A stretch of DNA of 64,000 nucleotides. Source: Dugong dugon. Lineage: Eukaryota; Chordata; Mammalia; Sirenia; Dugongidae. Below, piece by piece: positions 45,695 to 58,004 of this stretch. Under the pieces are notes generated by a model. It was not told the origin of the DNA. It worked only from the letters and a program-made list of their open reading frames with translations, and did no database searches. Every line of letters starts with the position of its first letter. The first letter of the stretch is position 1. Both the position numbers and the translations under genes were made by a program. The stretch is from positions 135,378,736-135,442,735 of the forward strand of contig CM057463.1 in NCBI GenBank assembly GCA_030035585.1, given 5' to 3'.

Positions 45695-48600
45695 TTACAA
45701 TAGAGGTCTCATACAATATTTGTCCTTTTGTGATTGACTTATTTCACTCAACATAATGTCCTCCAGTTTCATCCATGTATTGAGATGGTTCACAGATTCA
45801 TTGTTGTTCTTTCTCATTGCATAGTACTCCATTGTGTGTATGTACCATAGTTTGTGTATCCATTCATCTGTTGATGGACATCGAGGTTGTTTCCCTCGTT
45901 TTGCTATTGTGAACAATACTGCAATGAACATAGGTGTGCATATGTCTATTCGAGTGATGACTCTTATTTCTATAGGATATATTCCTAGGAGTGGGATTGC
46001 TGGATCGAATGGTATGTCTATTTCTAGCTTTCTGAGGAAACGCCATATCATTTTCCAAAATGGTTGTATCATTTTGCATTCCCACCAGCAGTGTATAAGA
46101 GTTCCCATCTCCCCGCAGCCCCTCCAACATTTGTTATTTCCAGTATTTTTGATTCGTGCCAGTAATGCCAGGGTGAGATGGTATCTCATTGTGGTTTTAA
46201 TTTGCATTTCTCTAACGGCTAGTGAACGCGAGCATTTCCTCATGTGTCTGTTGGCCATTTGAATGTCTTCTTTGGGGAAGTGTCTGTTCATTTCCTTTGC
46301 CCATTTTTTGATAGGATTGTTTGTCTTTTTGTTGTAGAGGTGTTGGATTTTCTTGTAGATTATGGAGATTAGACCTTTGTCTGACTTGCACTGTCCAAAA
46401 ATTTTTTCCCAGTCTGTAGGTTCTCTTTTGACTCTTTTGGTGAAGTCTTTTGAAGAGCATAGATGTTTGATTTTTAGAAGATCCCAGTTATCTAGTTTAT
46501 CTGTTGGATTTTTTGTGTTGAAGTTTATGGTTTGTAACCTGTTAATGCCATGTATTAAGGCCTGAAGTGTTGGTCCTATTTTTTCTTATATGAATTTTAT
46601 AGTTTCAGGCTTTATATTCAGGTCTTTGATCTATTTTGAAGTATTTTTGTATATGGTGAGAGGTATGGGTCCTGTTTCATTTTTCTACAACTGGATATCC
46701 AGTTTTGCTAGCACCATTTGTTAAAAAGACTGTCTTTTCCCCATTTGATGTATTTTGGGCCCTTGTCAAAGATCAGGTGACCGTAGGTGGATGGATTTAC
46801 ATTAGGGTTCTCAATTCTGTTCCATTGGTCAATGTCTCTGTTGTTGTACCAGTACCAGGCTGTTTTGAGTACTGTAGCTGTATAGTAGGTTCTCAAGTCA
46901 GGTAGTGTGAGTCCTCCAACTTTATTCTTCTTCTTCAGTAGTGCTTTACTTATTCGGGGCTTCTTTCCTTTCCATATAAAGTTAATAATTTGTTTTTCCA
47001 TCTCTTTGAAGAATGTTGTTGGTATTTGTATCGGGATTGCATTGTATTTGTAGATTGCGTTAGGTAGAATTGCCATTTTCACAATGTTGAGTCTGCCTAT
47101 CCATGAGCATGGTATGTTTTTCCATTTATGTAGATCACTTTGGGTTTCATGCGGCAGTGTTTTGTAGTTTTCTTTGTATAGGTCTTTTACATTCCTGGTC
47201 AGGTTTATTCCTAAGTATTTTATCTTTTTAGGGGTTATTGAAAATCGTATTGATTTCCTGATCTCCTTTTCATCGTTCTCTTTACTGGTGTATAGGAATC
47301 CAACTGATTTTTGAATATTTATCTTGTATCCTGCTACTCTGCTGAATCTATCTATTACTTCCAGTAGATTTCTCGTGGAGTCTTTAGGGTTTTCTATGTA
47401 TAGTATCATATCATCTGCAAACAGGGAGAGTTTAACTTCTTCATTACCAATTTGGATGCCCTTTATTTCTTTCTCTTTCCTTATTGCTTTAGCTAGAACT
47501 TCCAGCACGATGTTAAATAGGAGTGGTGATAAAGGGCATCCGTGTCTTGTTCCTGTTTTCAAGGGGAATGTTTTCAGCCTCTCTCCATTAAGAATGATGT
47601 TGGCTGTTGGTTTTGCATAGATGCCCTATATTATGTTGAGAAATTTCCCTTCTATACCTATTTTATTGAGAGCTTTTATCAGGAATGGGTGTTGGACTTT
47701 GTCAAATGCCTTTTCTGCATCAATTGAGATGATCAAGTGATTTTTTTCTTTCCTTTTATTTATGTGGTGGATTACGTTGATGGATTTTCTAATGTTAAAC
47801 CATCCTTGCATACCTGGTATGAATCCTACTTGGTCGTGGTGTATTATTTTTTTGATATGATACTGAATTCTATTGGCTAGAATTTTGTTCAGTATTTTTG
47901 CGTCTATATTCATGAGAGATATTGGTCTGTAATTTTCTTTTTTTGTGATGTCTTTGCCTGGTTTTGGTATCAGCATTATGCTGACTTCATAGAATGAATT
48001 TGGAAGTGTTGCTTCCTCTTCTATGCTCTGAAATAGCTTGAGTAGAACTGGTACAGGCTCTTCTGCAAATGTTTTGTAGAATTGTCCAGTGAAGCCATCT
48101 GGGCCAGGGTTTTTTTGGTTGGGAGTCTTTTTATTACCTTTTCAATCTCTTCTCTTGTTATGGTCTGTTCAGATTTTCAATATCACTTTGTTGTAGTATG
48201 GGTAGGCCGTATGTTTCTAGAAATTTATCCATTTCCTCTAGGTTTTCGAATCTGTTGGAATATAGTTTTTCATAATATTCTGTTATAATCCTTTTTATTT
48301 CGGTTGGGTCTGTTGTAATGTCCCCCATTTCATTTCTTATTTGGGTTATTTGTGCCCTCTGCTGTTTTTCTTTTGTCAGTCTGGCCATTGGTTTGTCGAT
48401 TTTGTCGATTCTTTCAAAGAACCAACTTTTGGTTTTGTTGATTCTTTCTATTGTTTTTCTGTTCTCTATTTCATTGATTTCTGCTCTGATCTTTACTATT
48501 TCCTTTCTTCCGGTGGTTGTAGGCTTTTTTTGTTGTTCTCTTTCTATTTGTTTGAGTTCTGTAGTTAATGTTTTGATTTTGTCCCTTTCTTCTTTTTTGA

Positions 48601-49517
48601 TATGTGCATCTATTGCTATAAATTGTCCTCTGAGGACTGCCTTTGCTGTGTCCCAAAGGTTTTGGTATGATGTGTTTTCATTTTCATTTGATTCTAGGAA
48701 TTTTTTAATTCCATCTCTGATTTTTTCTATTATCCATTGGTGTGTAAGCAGATTACTATTCAGTTTCCATGTGTTTGATTTTTTTTCCTTGCTCTTTCTA
48801 GTGTTAATTTCTACCTTGATGGCATTGTGGTCAGAGAAGATACTGTGAATTATCTCAGCATTTTGGATCTTGTTGAGGATTGCTCTGTGGCCTAAGATGT
48901 GGTCTATTCTGGAGAACGTTCCATGTGCATTGGAAAAGAATGTGTACTTTGCAGCAGTTGGATGGATTGTTCTATATATGTCTATGAGGTCCAGTTGGCT
49001 GATTGTGTCCTTTAGGTCTTCTGTATCTTTGCTGAGTTTCTTTTTAGTTGTTCTGTCCTTTACTGAGAGTGGTGTGTTGAAGTCTCCTACTATTATTCTG
49101 GAACTGTCAATTTCTCTTTTCAGTGCTGTTAAAGTTTTTTTTATGTATTTTGGAGCAGTGTCATTGGGTGCGTAGATGTTTACTATGGTTATGTCTTCAT
49201 GATGGATCATCCCCTTAATCATTATATAGTGTCCTTCTTTGTCTTTTATGGTAGATTTTGTTTTAAAGTCTATTTAATCTGAGATTAGAATTGCCACTCC
49301 TGCTCTTTTTTGATAGTTGTTAGCTTGATATATTTTTTTTCCAACCTTTGATTTTTAATAAATTCACATCTTTGTTTCTAAGGTGTGTCTCTTGTAGACA
49401 GCAAATTGATGGATCCTGTTTTCTTATCCATTCTGCCACTCTCCGTCTCTTTATGGGTGCATTGAGTCCACTTACGTTCAGTGTAATTATTGATAGATGT
49501 GAGTTTGTTGCTGTCAT
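45695..49517 (-). pseudogene. L1 ORF2 pseudogene, copy 3 (lightly decayed)
   Basis: Starts MTATNSHLSIITLN at 49517, a typical ORF2 N-terminus. Endonuclease motifs: QETHL, NIYAPND, IVGDFNTP, SRIDHILGH and SDHNAIKV (to about 48750). RT motifs: LIPKPGKD and NYRPISLMN (about 47950), [11 protein letters not shown] (about 47710), [14 protein letters not shown] (about 47540) and [11 protein letters not shown] (about 47410, catalytic pair intact). The C-terminal region ends at 45695. Defects seen: an extra A in the A-run near 49336, a stop near 49276, a one-base loss near 48157, a stop near 47624, a Trp-to-stop near 46705 followed by several stops to about 46550, and a shift near 46290. Confidence 0.95.
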
Positions 49518-50111
49518 TTTGTAGTGCTTTTTTTTGTGATGCTGAAGTTTTCTTTGTTCTTCTTACTCTCTTGTGCTGAGTTACTTTTGTTTGTAGATTT
49601 TTTGTTCATTTCTTTTGTTTTTGTAGGTTTTGGTTTTGTTGAGACTTTATGTTTTTCGTCTTTATTTTTATGAGTTGGTTTGTTAACTTTTTTTGTGGTT
49701 ACCATGAATTTTACCCTTATCTTTATAATTTTGAAGCAGTCTACCCTTACTTGGTATCGCCTTGCCTTCCTCTCCTTTAGAAGGTTATATACCTATGCCA
49801 TTTTTTCCCTCTTTCATTGTTTTGATGTTGTTGTCATCCTTTGATTGATTTCTCTGTTTCCCTGTTGTATTTCTTTTGTTTTTGGAAAGTCCTATGTAGT
49901 TCAGTTGTTGGATGGTATCTGGTTCATGTGAACCTGCATCCTAGCTCCTAGGTCCTGCCTGAGGGCTGAAGCTGTTTGTCCTCCGATCGAAGAACTACCT
50001 TTAATAATTCTTGTAAGTTTGGTTTGACTTTTGCATATTCCTTTACTTTCTGTTTATCTGGAAAAGACCTAATTTCACCATCAAATTTGAACGAGAGTTT
50101 TGCAGGATATA

Positions 50112-50997
50112 TTATTCTTGGCTGACAATTTTTTCTTTCAAGATTTTATATATGTCATCCCATTGCCTTTTTGCCTGCATGGTTTCTGCCGAATAATCTG
50201 AGCTTAGTCTTGTTGTTTCTCCTCTGTATGTGACTTCTTGTTTTTCACGAGCTGCTCTCAGAATTCTTTGTTTGTCTTTAGTTTTAGCTAGTGTGAATAT
50301 GATATGTCTTGGTGATTTTCTTTTGGGGTCTCTTCTATATGGGGTTCGTTGAGCTTCTTGGATGGCCAGCTTTTCATTTTTCATGATATTGGGAAAGTTT
50401 TCTGTCATCAGTTCATCAATAATCCTCTCTGTGTTTTCTGTTTTCTCCCCCTGTTCTGGGATGCCAATCACTCGTAAGTTTTTGCTTTTAATTGTGTCCC
50501 ACATAACTCTCAGGGTCTCTTCATTTTTCTTTGTTCTTTTTTTCTGAGTTTTCTTGAAACAGTGTTGTATCCAAGTGTTTGTCTTCAGTTCCACTGATCC
50601 TGTCTTCCATGGCTTCAAATCTCCTTCTCAGCCCTTCTATGACACCGTCCATTTCTGAAATCTTGTTGTTTATCTTTTGGATTTCTAATTGTTGTTTTTG
50701 TATAATTTCGAGTTGTGAATTTATTTTGGCATTTTGTTCCTGCATCATCTTCCCGAATTCTTCTAATTTTTTGTCTGTATTTTCCATAAATTTGTCTATT
50801 TTTTCCTCATGTTTGTCAGCTTTTTGCCTCCGTTCTTTGAAAATTCCGAGTATTAGAGATTTGAGTTCCCTATCAGGTACTTCTAGTGCATTTTCTTCCA
50901 GAGGAGAGTTATCTGGTGTTTTAATTTGGACGCCTATTGGAGCCATCTTGTCTTGTTTTTGTAAATGTTTTGATATTGTTTGCTGTTTTGGGGGCAT
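50112..50997 (-). pseudogene. L1 ORF1 pseudogene, copy 3 (one main frameshift)
   Basis: Starts MPPKQQTISKHLQKQ at 50997. A coiled coil rich in Glu/Lys/Gln (residues about 50-140, e.g. KQQLEIQKINNKISEMDGVI) leads to the RNA-recognition core in a second frame: NLRVIGIPEQGEK, ENFPNIMKNEKLAIQEAQ, RHIIFTLAKTKDKQRILRAA, ending at 50112. The two frames overlap at 50521-50618 and switch at an A-run near 50540, consistent with a single-base homopolymer change. The encoded trimer would coat L1 RNA. Confidence 0.94.
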
Positions 50998-52696
50998 TCA
51001 GTAGATATTTCTCTCGTTTTTTGATTGTAGATTTTTTTTTTTTTTTTTTGTTTCATCCTTGTGGTACAGCTGGGCAGATCTAGCTGAGGTGGAGCCACTG
51101 GGACGGGTTGCTTGTGGCACTCACCGCAGCCACCAGGATGGTCGGTAGTCAGTGCTGGGCAGGTTCCAATAGGGCGTGCCTGCACAGCTTGGTGGTGTGA
51201 TGTCTAGGGCACGGTGCAGTTAGGTAGTGTGCAGCGGGAAGATGGTTATGTGTGAAGCTAAGCCAGATATGGGAGAGAGGAGAGAGGAGCAGGAGCAAAA
51301 AGCATACAAACATAAAAGAATGCTAGGGGTGCTTGTCGTTGGAATGTACCGATGAGAGACTATGGGATGGAGGAAACCAGAAGGGGGAAGAGAAAGAAAA
51401 GGAAAGAATGAACAAATAAAAATCAGAAAAGTTAAAGAACTGCAAAGTTCCCAGGGATCCCACCGATGCAGCTATGAGGTCTGGGGGAGTCGGTCTCAGT
51501 TTTCACAGCACAGCCTGGCCGGAAGGTACAGAGGCATAAATCGCCTGGTATTCAGGGATCAGAAAGAGAAGGAAGAGATAGAGAGACAAGAAATTAAGCA
51601 ATGAAGAAAGACAAAAGGGAAAAAGAGGGAAAAGATGACAAAACTAATCAAAAAAAAAAGAAAAATAAAATTAAAAAAAAAAAAAAAAAGCAACACCAGC
51701 AGTCAGTGCCAACTAATAGGACCCAGAGAGCCCCCACTCAGGGTCGCAAATTTCAAGAAGCCAGCAGTCTCGGGGTTAAGAGACCGTGGCCACGGGAAGC
51801 AGAGGGGCAAACAAACAAAGGCCCTGGGATCTCACCAGCACGGTAGCCCAGACCAGGGAGCAGCCACACGCCCGTAAGCAGCCCCTCAGCCCCACAGGAG
51901 AGAGCAAAGACAGGACTCGGAACCAGGCTCCCAGGCAAAAGGAGGGGGAGGCGGCAGAAAAAACTTTGCCAGCAGTCAGCAAATGGCTCTCAGAAAGCCG
52001 CCAGCCCAAGCGCATGGAATCCAAGCACTGGCACCCCCAGCCCAGGGACCCTGACCACGGAAAGCAGAGGGGCGAATGAACAAAGTCCCCGGGATCTCAG
52101 CAGCGCAGCAGCCCAGACCTGGAAGCAGCCATACGCCCGAATGCAGCCCCACAGCCCCACAGGAGAGAGCAAAGATGGCACTCGGAACCAGGCACCTAGG
52201 CAAAAGGAGGGGGAGGCGGCAGAAAAAGTTTCGCCAGCGGCCAGCAAACGGCTCTCAGAAAGCCGCCAGCCTGGGCGTGTGGAATCCAAGCACCGGCGCC
52301 CCCCAGCCCAGGGACCCTGGCCACGGAAATCAGGGGAGCCCCAGCCGAGGCGGAGAGGGGTGGGGGGTGGGAAAGCGCACACCGCAGTTTACTGGTCATT
52401 CTCTCTCCCACTGGATGCTCTGCAAGGCTGCTCTCCTGTTTGCTGGTCTCCGATAGGAATCCAAGATGGTGGATCCGCGCTGCGTTAGCTGGTAAGGAAT
52501 CTCTGCATGAGTCTCTCCTCGCTCTCCGTTCTCTTTTAGTATTCTCACTCCGTTTGGTGTTTGGCTGAGTTCTTTATCTCTTCATTTGGTGTTCTAGGGT
52601 TTCAGGATTGTTGATTCTCTGTTAGGCTTAGTTTTTCAGATCTTTGCTGTGGAGGGACGGCGTGGTGCTTCTGCCTAGAGCGCCATCTTGCCCCGC
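50998..52696 (-). promoter_or_regulatory. L1 5'UTR (internal promoter region), copy 3
   Basis: About 1.7 kb: a short leader next to ORF1, a purine-rich tract on the plus strand (51370-51690), GC-rich tandem units (51780-52340) and the 5'-terminal 350 bases shared with L1 copy 2. By position this held the RNA polymerase II promoter. Open frames on the plus strand here (51786-52079, 52076-52456, 52141-52488) follow from GC-rich repeat sequence. Confidence 0.75.
51780..52340 (-). repeat. About 265-bp tandem units in the L1 5'UTR
   Basis: The landmark 'ccacgg' in the same context recurs at 51790, 52055 and 52321 (steps of 265 and 266). Each unit holds 'agccccacaggagagagcaa', 'aggagggggaggcggcagaa' and 'ggctctcagaaagccgccag'. 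Two nearly complete units and the edge of a third are present. This is the most GC- and CpG-rich stretch of the window. Confidence 0.88.
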
Positions 52697-52710
52697 CTGA
52701 TATATTCTTT
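52697..52710. repeat. Right TSD of L1 copy 3
   Basis: ctgatatattcttt, identical to 43787-43800. Confidence 0.95.
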
Positions 52711-54580
52711 CTTATACTCTAAACAAGCACTCAAGTATATGGTACTTTTACTAATAGTTAAATGTATGGCTTTTGGATTCAAAGGGTTTGAAGCAAGTAG
52801 AAGCTCCTATTATTTTGCACAGTAACCAATGAGTAAATTATTCTTTTTCATTCCATTGACTCCAAATTCTATGACTTAGTGATTTTTGTATCCAATTATA
52901 AACATTTGTACTAAAGAACATAGCAAAGTATGTACTAGATTAGAAGCTGAGTGTGCTTACTGACAATTTGGGCTACTCATGGTGGCAGAAAATGTGTTTT
53001 CACGTTGACTAGGGCATTTGTCTTATTCTTTACAAGGAGTTAGGTATGATGCTACATAATGGAGTCAGAGAGAAATATGAATGGAATCAAAATGATTCTC
53101 TGGTGTGGCTCCAATACTGTCATTGTCTGTCATTAAAAGATAATAGATAACTAATGGAACCCTGTACAGTTAGGAGCACCCAGAAATCAAAACCTTCAGG
53201 AATGACTGGATCATGTCATCAAATAAAAAACTCTGACCAGTTAGAAGGTAAAAGAAGTATGAATCAGTGGTTGGGTAAGGAAAGCCACATTTACCAACCA
53301 CAGACCTGGTATATGGTTTATCTCCATATTTTCATACATGCAACAAAAATACTGGCTATGCTGTTCCTTTTCTTTCCCCACTACTTTCAAGTGATATGTT
53401 GTTGGTTGATAACTTTACAATTTAATCCACAGGTTAAAGAACATCATAAAGGAATCATGGAAAGCTATAGAAGGAATGGGTATCACCAAAAATTTTGACT
53501 TTGGATCTAATGCAGTATTCATGGAGATTTTGGTTTGCCTCATTTTGGAAATGATTGCATATATAGTGTATAGATTTATTGCACGGGGACATTTTGAGGG
53601 GGTAAGACAAGTTTGTCTGTGGGAAGAGAAATGTATTTGGACTGTCAAATGATAACTTGTCAAGACATTTATGATATTTTTTTAAATTTTGTAGGGTCTG
53701 TACCTACTTCCTGTGCTTGTCAGTGTGCTGCAGATATAGCCTCTCACTTTAGGATCTGAAAATACAACATACTCACTTTCCTAATTTCCCTTGCAAAAGA
53801 GGGCAAGGACATATAACTTAGAGTCTACTAATTAGATTTTGTAAAAAATAATCAGGAACCATGGACTAATCTTTCTGGTGGCAGAAATTGTTATAGCATG
53901 ATCGGGCCTCCTGTGCAGCAGAGGTGACAATGAAATCTCAGTAATCTATTGCTTGATAAATGCAATAGAGGTTTCCTTACTGGATAAGTAATGGGCTTCC
54001 AAACTCTTGCTTTATACCTAGTTTTCCAACTCTCCTGAATATTAAGGGAGAAATACAATACCTTTTTTTAAAAAAATGGCTTTTTTACTTTAACCAGCCA
54101 AGGTAATTTTCTCTTCTTGCAACTAAGAATGCTGAATGATAAATACTGTTTGGAGGACTGGCCATGTACCAAAATTCATGTTCCTGTGTTGAGCCCCAAG
54201 AGGGTACCCTCTTGGTCTCTTGAACCACCCACTCAATCACCCTTCCAGAAAATGAAGGAGCAACTTTCACGACTAGCAATTATAAAAGTACTTGCTGAGC
54301 AGGTTATTTCCTTTATTTAAGGAATTGTGTGTGCAGTGAATGAGTATATTCCTCAGATTTTACATGCTGTAAATTTTATTGATTTAGGACATCAAAAAAA
54401 AAAAAAAAAAGCTGATGATTGTCCAGCAGTGTGTTAACTGGATGGACAAGTTCAAGGGTGAGATAAGTAGTCCGTGAAGCCACAGAAATAAAATACCAGT
54501 TCATTTTCCCATAGATCAAAGGCAATAAAACTATTGATTTTTCATTCATAATTTGTTCTAGTCCCTATATCAATCATAAT
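52711..54580. other. No gene seen; unique-looking DNA
   Basis: The 114-codon frame at 53154-53498 has no recognisable domain. Phrases near 54080-54130 ('ttaaccagccaaggtaattt') hint at an old LTR-type repeat but are not assignable. An A-run lies at about 54394-54410. Confidence 0.4.
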
Positions 54581-57073
54581 GCCAAAAATGAAGAAATTAA
54601 GGATTTTTACCAACTTCTGCAGTCTAAAATTTATCAAGCATACAATCAAGATGCATTTATAATTACTGGTAATTGGAAGGCAAAAGTTCAAAACAGGTTG
54701 GAAAACATGGCCTTCATGATAGAAAAGATGCCAGAGATACCATGATAGAATTTTGCAACACTAAGGACTAATTCATTGCAAATACCTTCTTTCAACAACA
54801 TAAACAGGTACTATATACGTAGACCTCACCAGATGGAGTACAAAAGAATTAAGTCAACTATATCTGTGGAAAGAGACAATGGAGAAGCTCAATATTATCA
54901 GTCAGAACAAGTCCAGGGGCCGACTGTGGAACAGACCATCAATTGCTAATATGCAAGTTCAAGTTGAAGCTGAAGAACATTATAGAGAAGTTCACGAGAG
55001 CAAATTTATGACCATGAGTATTTTCCACCTGAATTTAGAGACCATCTCAAGAATAGATTTGACACATTGAACACTAATCACCAAAATCAAACAAGTTGTG
55101 GGATGATATCAAGGATATCATACATAAGGAAAGCAAAAGGTCATTAAAAAGACAGGAAAGAAAGAAAAGTCCACAATGGATGACAGAAGAGACTCTGAAA
55201 GTTGCTGTTGAACATGAAGTATCTAAAGCGAATGGAAGAAATAATGAAGTAAAAGAGATGACCAGAAGATTTCAAAGGGCAACTCGAGAAGACAAAGTAA
55301 AGTATTATAAATGACATGTACAAAGACTTAGAGTTAGAAAAAAAAAAGGGAAAAACACATTTGGCATTTCTCAAGCTGAAAGAACTGAAGAAAAAATTCA
55401 AGCCTCCAGTGGCAATACTGAATGATTCAATGGGCAAAATATTGAATGAATATTTTGAAGATGGAAGAAGATAAAAAGGAATACACAGAGTTTCTGTACC
55501 AAAAAGAATTGGTCGACATTCAAACATTTCAGGAGGTAGCATATGATCAAGAACCAAGGTATTGAAGTAAGAAGTCCAAGCTTCTCTGAAGGTGTTGGCA
55601 AAAAATAAGGTTCCATGAATTGACAGGATACCAATTGAGATAGTTCAACAAATGGATGCAATGCTGGAAGCTCTCACTCCTCTATTCCATGAAATTTGGA
55701 AGACAGCTACCTCGTCAACTGACTGGAAGAGATACATATTTGTGCCCATTCCAATGAAAGGTGATTCAATGGAATGCAGAAATTATTGAACAATATCATT
55801 AATATCACACACAAGTAAAAATATCCTGAAGATAATTCAAACAATGGTGGTCACAGTACGTAGACAGGAAACTGCCATAAATTCAAACCAGATTAAGAAG
55901 ACATGGAATGAGTGATATCATTGCTGATGTCAGATGGATCCTGGCTGAAAGCAGAGACTACCAGAAAGATGTTTACATGTGTTTTATAGACTATGCAAAG
56001 GCATTGGTCTGTATGGATCATAACCAATTATGAATGACATTACAAAGAATGGGAATTCCAGAACACTTAATTGTGCTCATGTGAAACCTGTACATAGACC
56101 AAGAAAGAGGCAGTAGTTCAAATAGAGTAAGGGGATACCGCATCGTTTAAAATCAGGAAAGGTGTGCATCAGGGTTGTATCCTTTCACCATACTTATTCA
56201 ATTTGTATATTGAGCAAATAACCCATGAAGTTGGACTATATGAAGAAGAACTCACCATCAGGATTGGAGGAAGACTCATTAACAATCTTAGATATGCAGA
56301 TTACAAAACCTTGTTGCAGAAAGTGAAGAGAACATGAAGCACTTACTGATGAAGATCGAAGACTATAGCCTTCAGTATGGATTACACCTCAACATAAAGA
56401 AAACAAAAATTCTCACAACTGGACCAGTAAGCGACATCATGATGAACAAGAAAATATTGAAATTTTCAAGGATTTCATTTTAGTTCTATCCACAATTAAC
56501 GCCCATGGATGTAACAGTCAAGAAATCAAACGATGTTTTGATCTGGGCAAATCTGCCACAAAATACCTCTTTTAAAGTTTACAAAGCAAAGATGTCACCT
56601 TGTGCACTAAAGTGAGCCTGATACAAACCATGGTACTTTCAATCGTCCCATATGCCTGCGAAAGCTGGACAAGGAATAAGGAAGACAGAAGAAGAATTGT
56701 TGGCTTTGAATTACGGTGTTGTCGAAGAATGTGGTATATACCAAGGACTGTCAGAAGAACTAACAAATCTGCCTCGGAAGAAGTACAGCCAGAATGCTCC
56801 TTAGAAGAGAGGATAATGAGATTTCCTTTTGCTTACTTTGGTAATGTTATCAGGAGGGACCAATCAGTGGAGAAGGACAGTATGCTTGTAAAGTAGAGAG
56901 TCAGTAAAAAAGTGGACGACCTCAAGGAGATGAATTGACGCAGTGGTTTCAACAATGGGATCAAACATAGCAACAATTGTTAGGATATTTCAGGACTCAG
57001 CAGTGTTTTGTTCTGCTGTACATAGGGTCACTGTGAGTCGGAACTAACTGGATGACACCTAACAACAACAACA
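54581..57073 (+). mobile_element. RTE (BovB-class) LINE, 5'-truncated, 2.5 kb
   Basis: Starts in the endonuclease region ('gccaaaaatgaagaaattaa') and continues to the true RTE 3' end ('gatgacacctaacaacaaca'). It is the longest uninterrupted RTE copy in the window and co-linear with the composite copy at 33056-37040, which it can be used to align. No convincing TSD was found. Confidence 0.93.
54590..56935 (+). pseudogene. RTE endonuclease-RT pseudogene
   Basis: Decayed single ORF: a linker with LKRQERKKSPQWMTEETLKVAVE (about 55148-55215), RT segments near 55900-56050, then an active-site box reading RYADYKTLL near 56295 (second Asp of YADD lost). The C-terminal part gives PYACESWTRNKEDRRRIVGFELRCCRRM (about 56649-56730). 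Many frameshifts. It is non-functional. Confidence 0.9.
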
Positions 57074-58004
57074 TCACATCTATTTCTAAAAGATGTGAAC
57101 TCTGGTAAAGTTAAAAAATTAAAAAAAAAGAAGAAAAAATAGAAAAAGAAAGTCATTTATTATCCCCTAAGCAATAGTATAATATAAATGCCACACGTAG
57201 CCAGCCTACGTGAGTTTCTTTGATAACACAATTGAAGATACTATACTTTATTGATTAGACACAAGTTTATAGTCAATAATTATTATCATATTAACCTTAA
57301 TGTTTTAGAAATTGCTTATAATCTTGGTTGTTTTAAATTTGATATACAAAAAGTTTGCAGGTTATTGTAATAAAATTTGATGGAGTTCCAAATAAGAAAT
57401 ATCAAAATCACATATAATTTACAAAGCTTTATCCTTCCAAGTCTGATGCAGAAAAGTATTGCATTTTTCTTTCTAATCAGAGAACAAAAATAGTATATGA
57501 AGTAGACCAAGTCTTCTTTTGTTATGGATGTATATTTTGGAAGATATAAAGAGCCTCTAGCAATGTCTCTCGTTTCATTGACTCCATTAATCTTTATTTT
57601 TAGTATTGATTTTCTTTCTTTGACTCACCTCTGCTCCCAACTAAATTCTATGCTTTAGGCATTATCACTATTCTGTATTTCTTTATCTCCAAGAACCCAA
57701 AACTAAGAAATATCTGTCCAAAACTTTTGTCTCTTTCTCTTCTCTCATTCTCACTTTTTAATAAAACTTCATTATTTTTAGATAGTAATTCCTATAATCA
57801 TTAAATATTATTTTCTGGTTTTATTTGCCTCTCTACAGTCTTCCTACTCTAGAGTAACAGTTTCTAACAACCATTCATTAATTTTCCAGAATTTCTCTCA
57901 TTTTTAAATTCCTCTCAACTGTCATGCCAACTCTTTTATATCTCAATTCTAGGGCAGCAGTCTCTGTTTTGCTATCTGTTTTACTAAATCTCAGTTTAGA
58001 TTAT
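57074..58004. other. No gene seen; AT-rich DNA
   Basis: An A-rich stretch near 57112-57150 follows the RTE. No recognisable features otherwise. Confidence 0.45.

Larger units (their letters stand above)
43801..52696 (-). mobile_element. Full-length L1 copy 3 with a 3' transduction
   Basis: An 8.9-kb insertion on the minus strand flanked by a perfect 14-bp TSD (43787-43800 and 52697-52710). In sense order: 5' end (52696, starting 'gcggggcaagatggcgctct'), 5'UTR with tandem GC-rich units (to 50998), ORF1 (50997-50112), spacer, ORF2 (49517-45695), 3'UTR with repeated modules (45694-44207), an A-tail (44206-44188), then extra non-L1 DNA (44187-43812) and a second A-tail (43811-43801). This is the least decayed L1 in the window, but several stops and homopolymer shifts inactivate it. 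Confidence 0.93.

Noticed and set aside
48318-48848. 176-codon plus-strand frame rich in Leu/Ser/Phe, resembling a membrane protein
   Set aside because: Antisense shadow of L1 ORF2; A-rich sense coding produces T-rich, hydrophobic antisense translations.
46708-49222. Long minus-strand open frames (284 and 354 codons) as candidate host genes
   Set aside because: They translate to L1 ORF2 reverse transcriptase and endonuclease (FADD, GDFN, DHN motifs) inside an L1 with a TSD.
51362-52488. Plus-strand open frames antisense to the L1 5'UTR, as a possible ORF0-like gene
   Set aside because: They follow the purine-rich tract and GC-rich tandem units, overlap each other in several frames, and show no start context or conserved domain. 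Reading frames in both directions are expected from GC-rich repeats.
53154-53498. 114-codon plus-strand frame as a possible small gene or transposase tail
   Set aside because: No recognisable domain, no splice or promoter context, and length within chance expectation for 64 kb.
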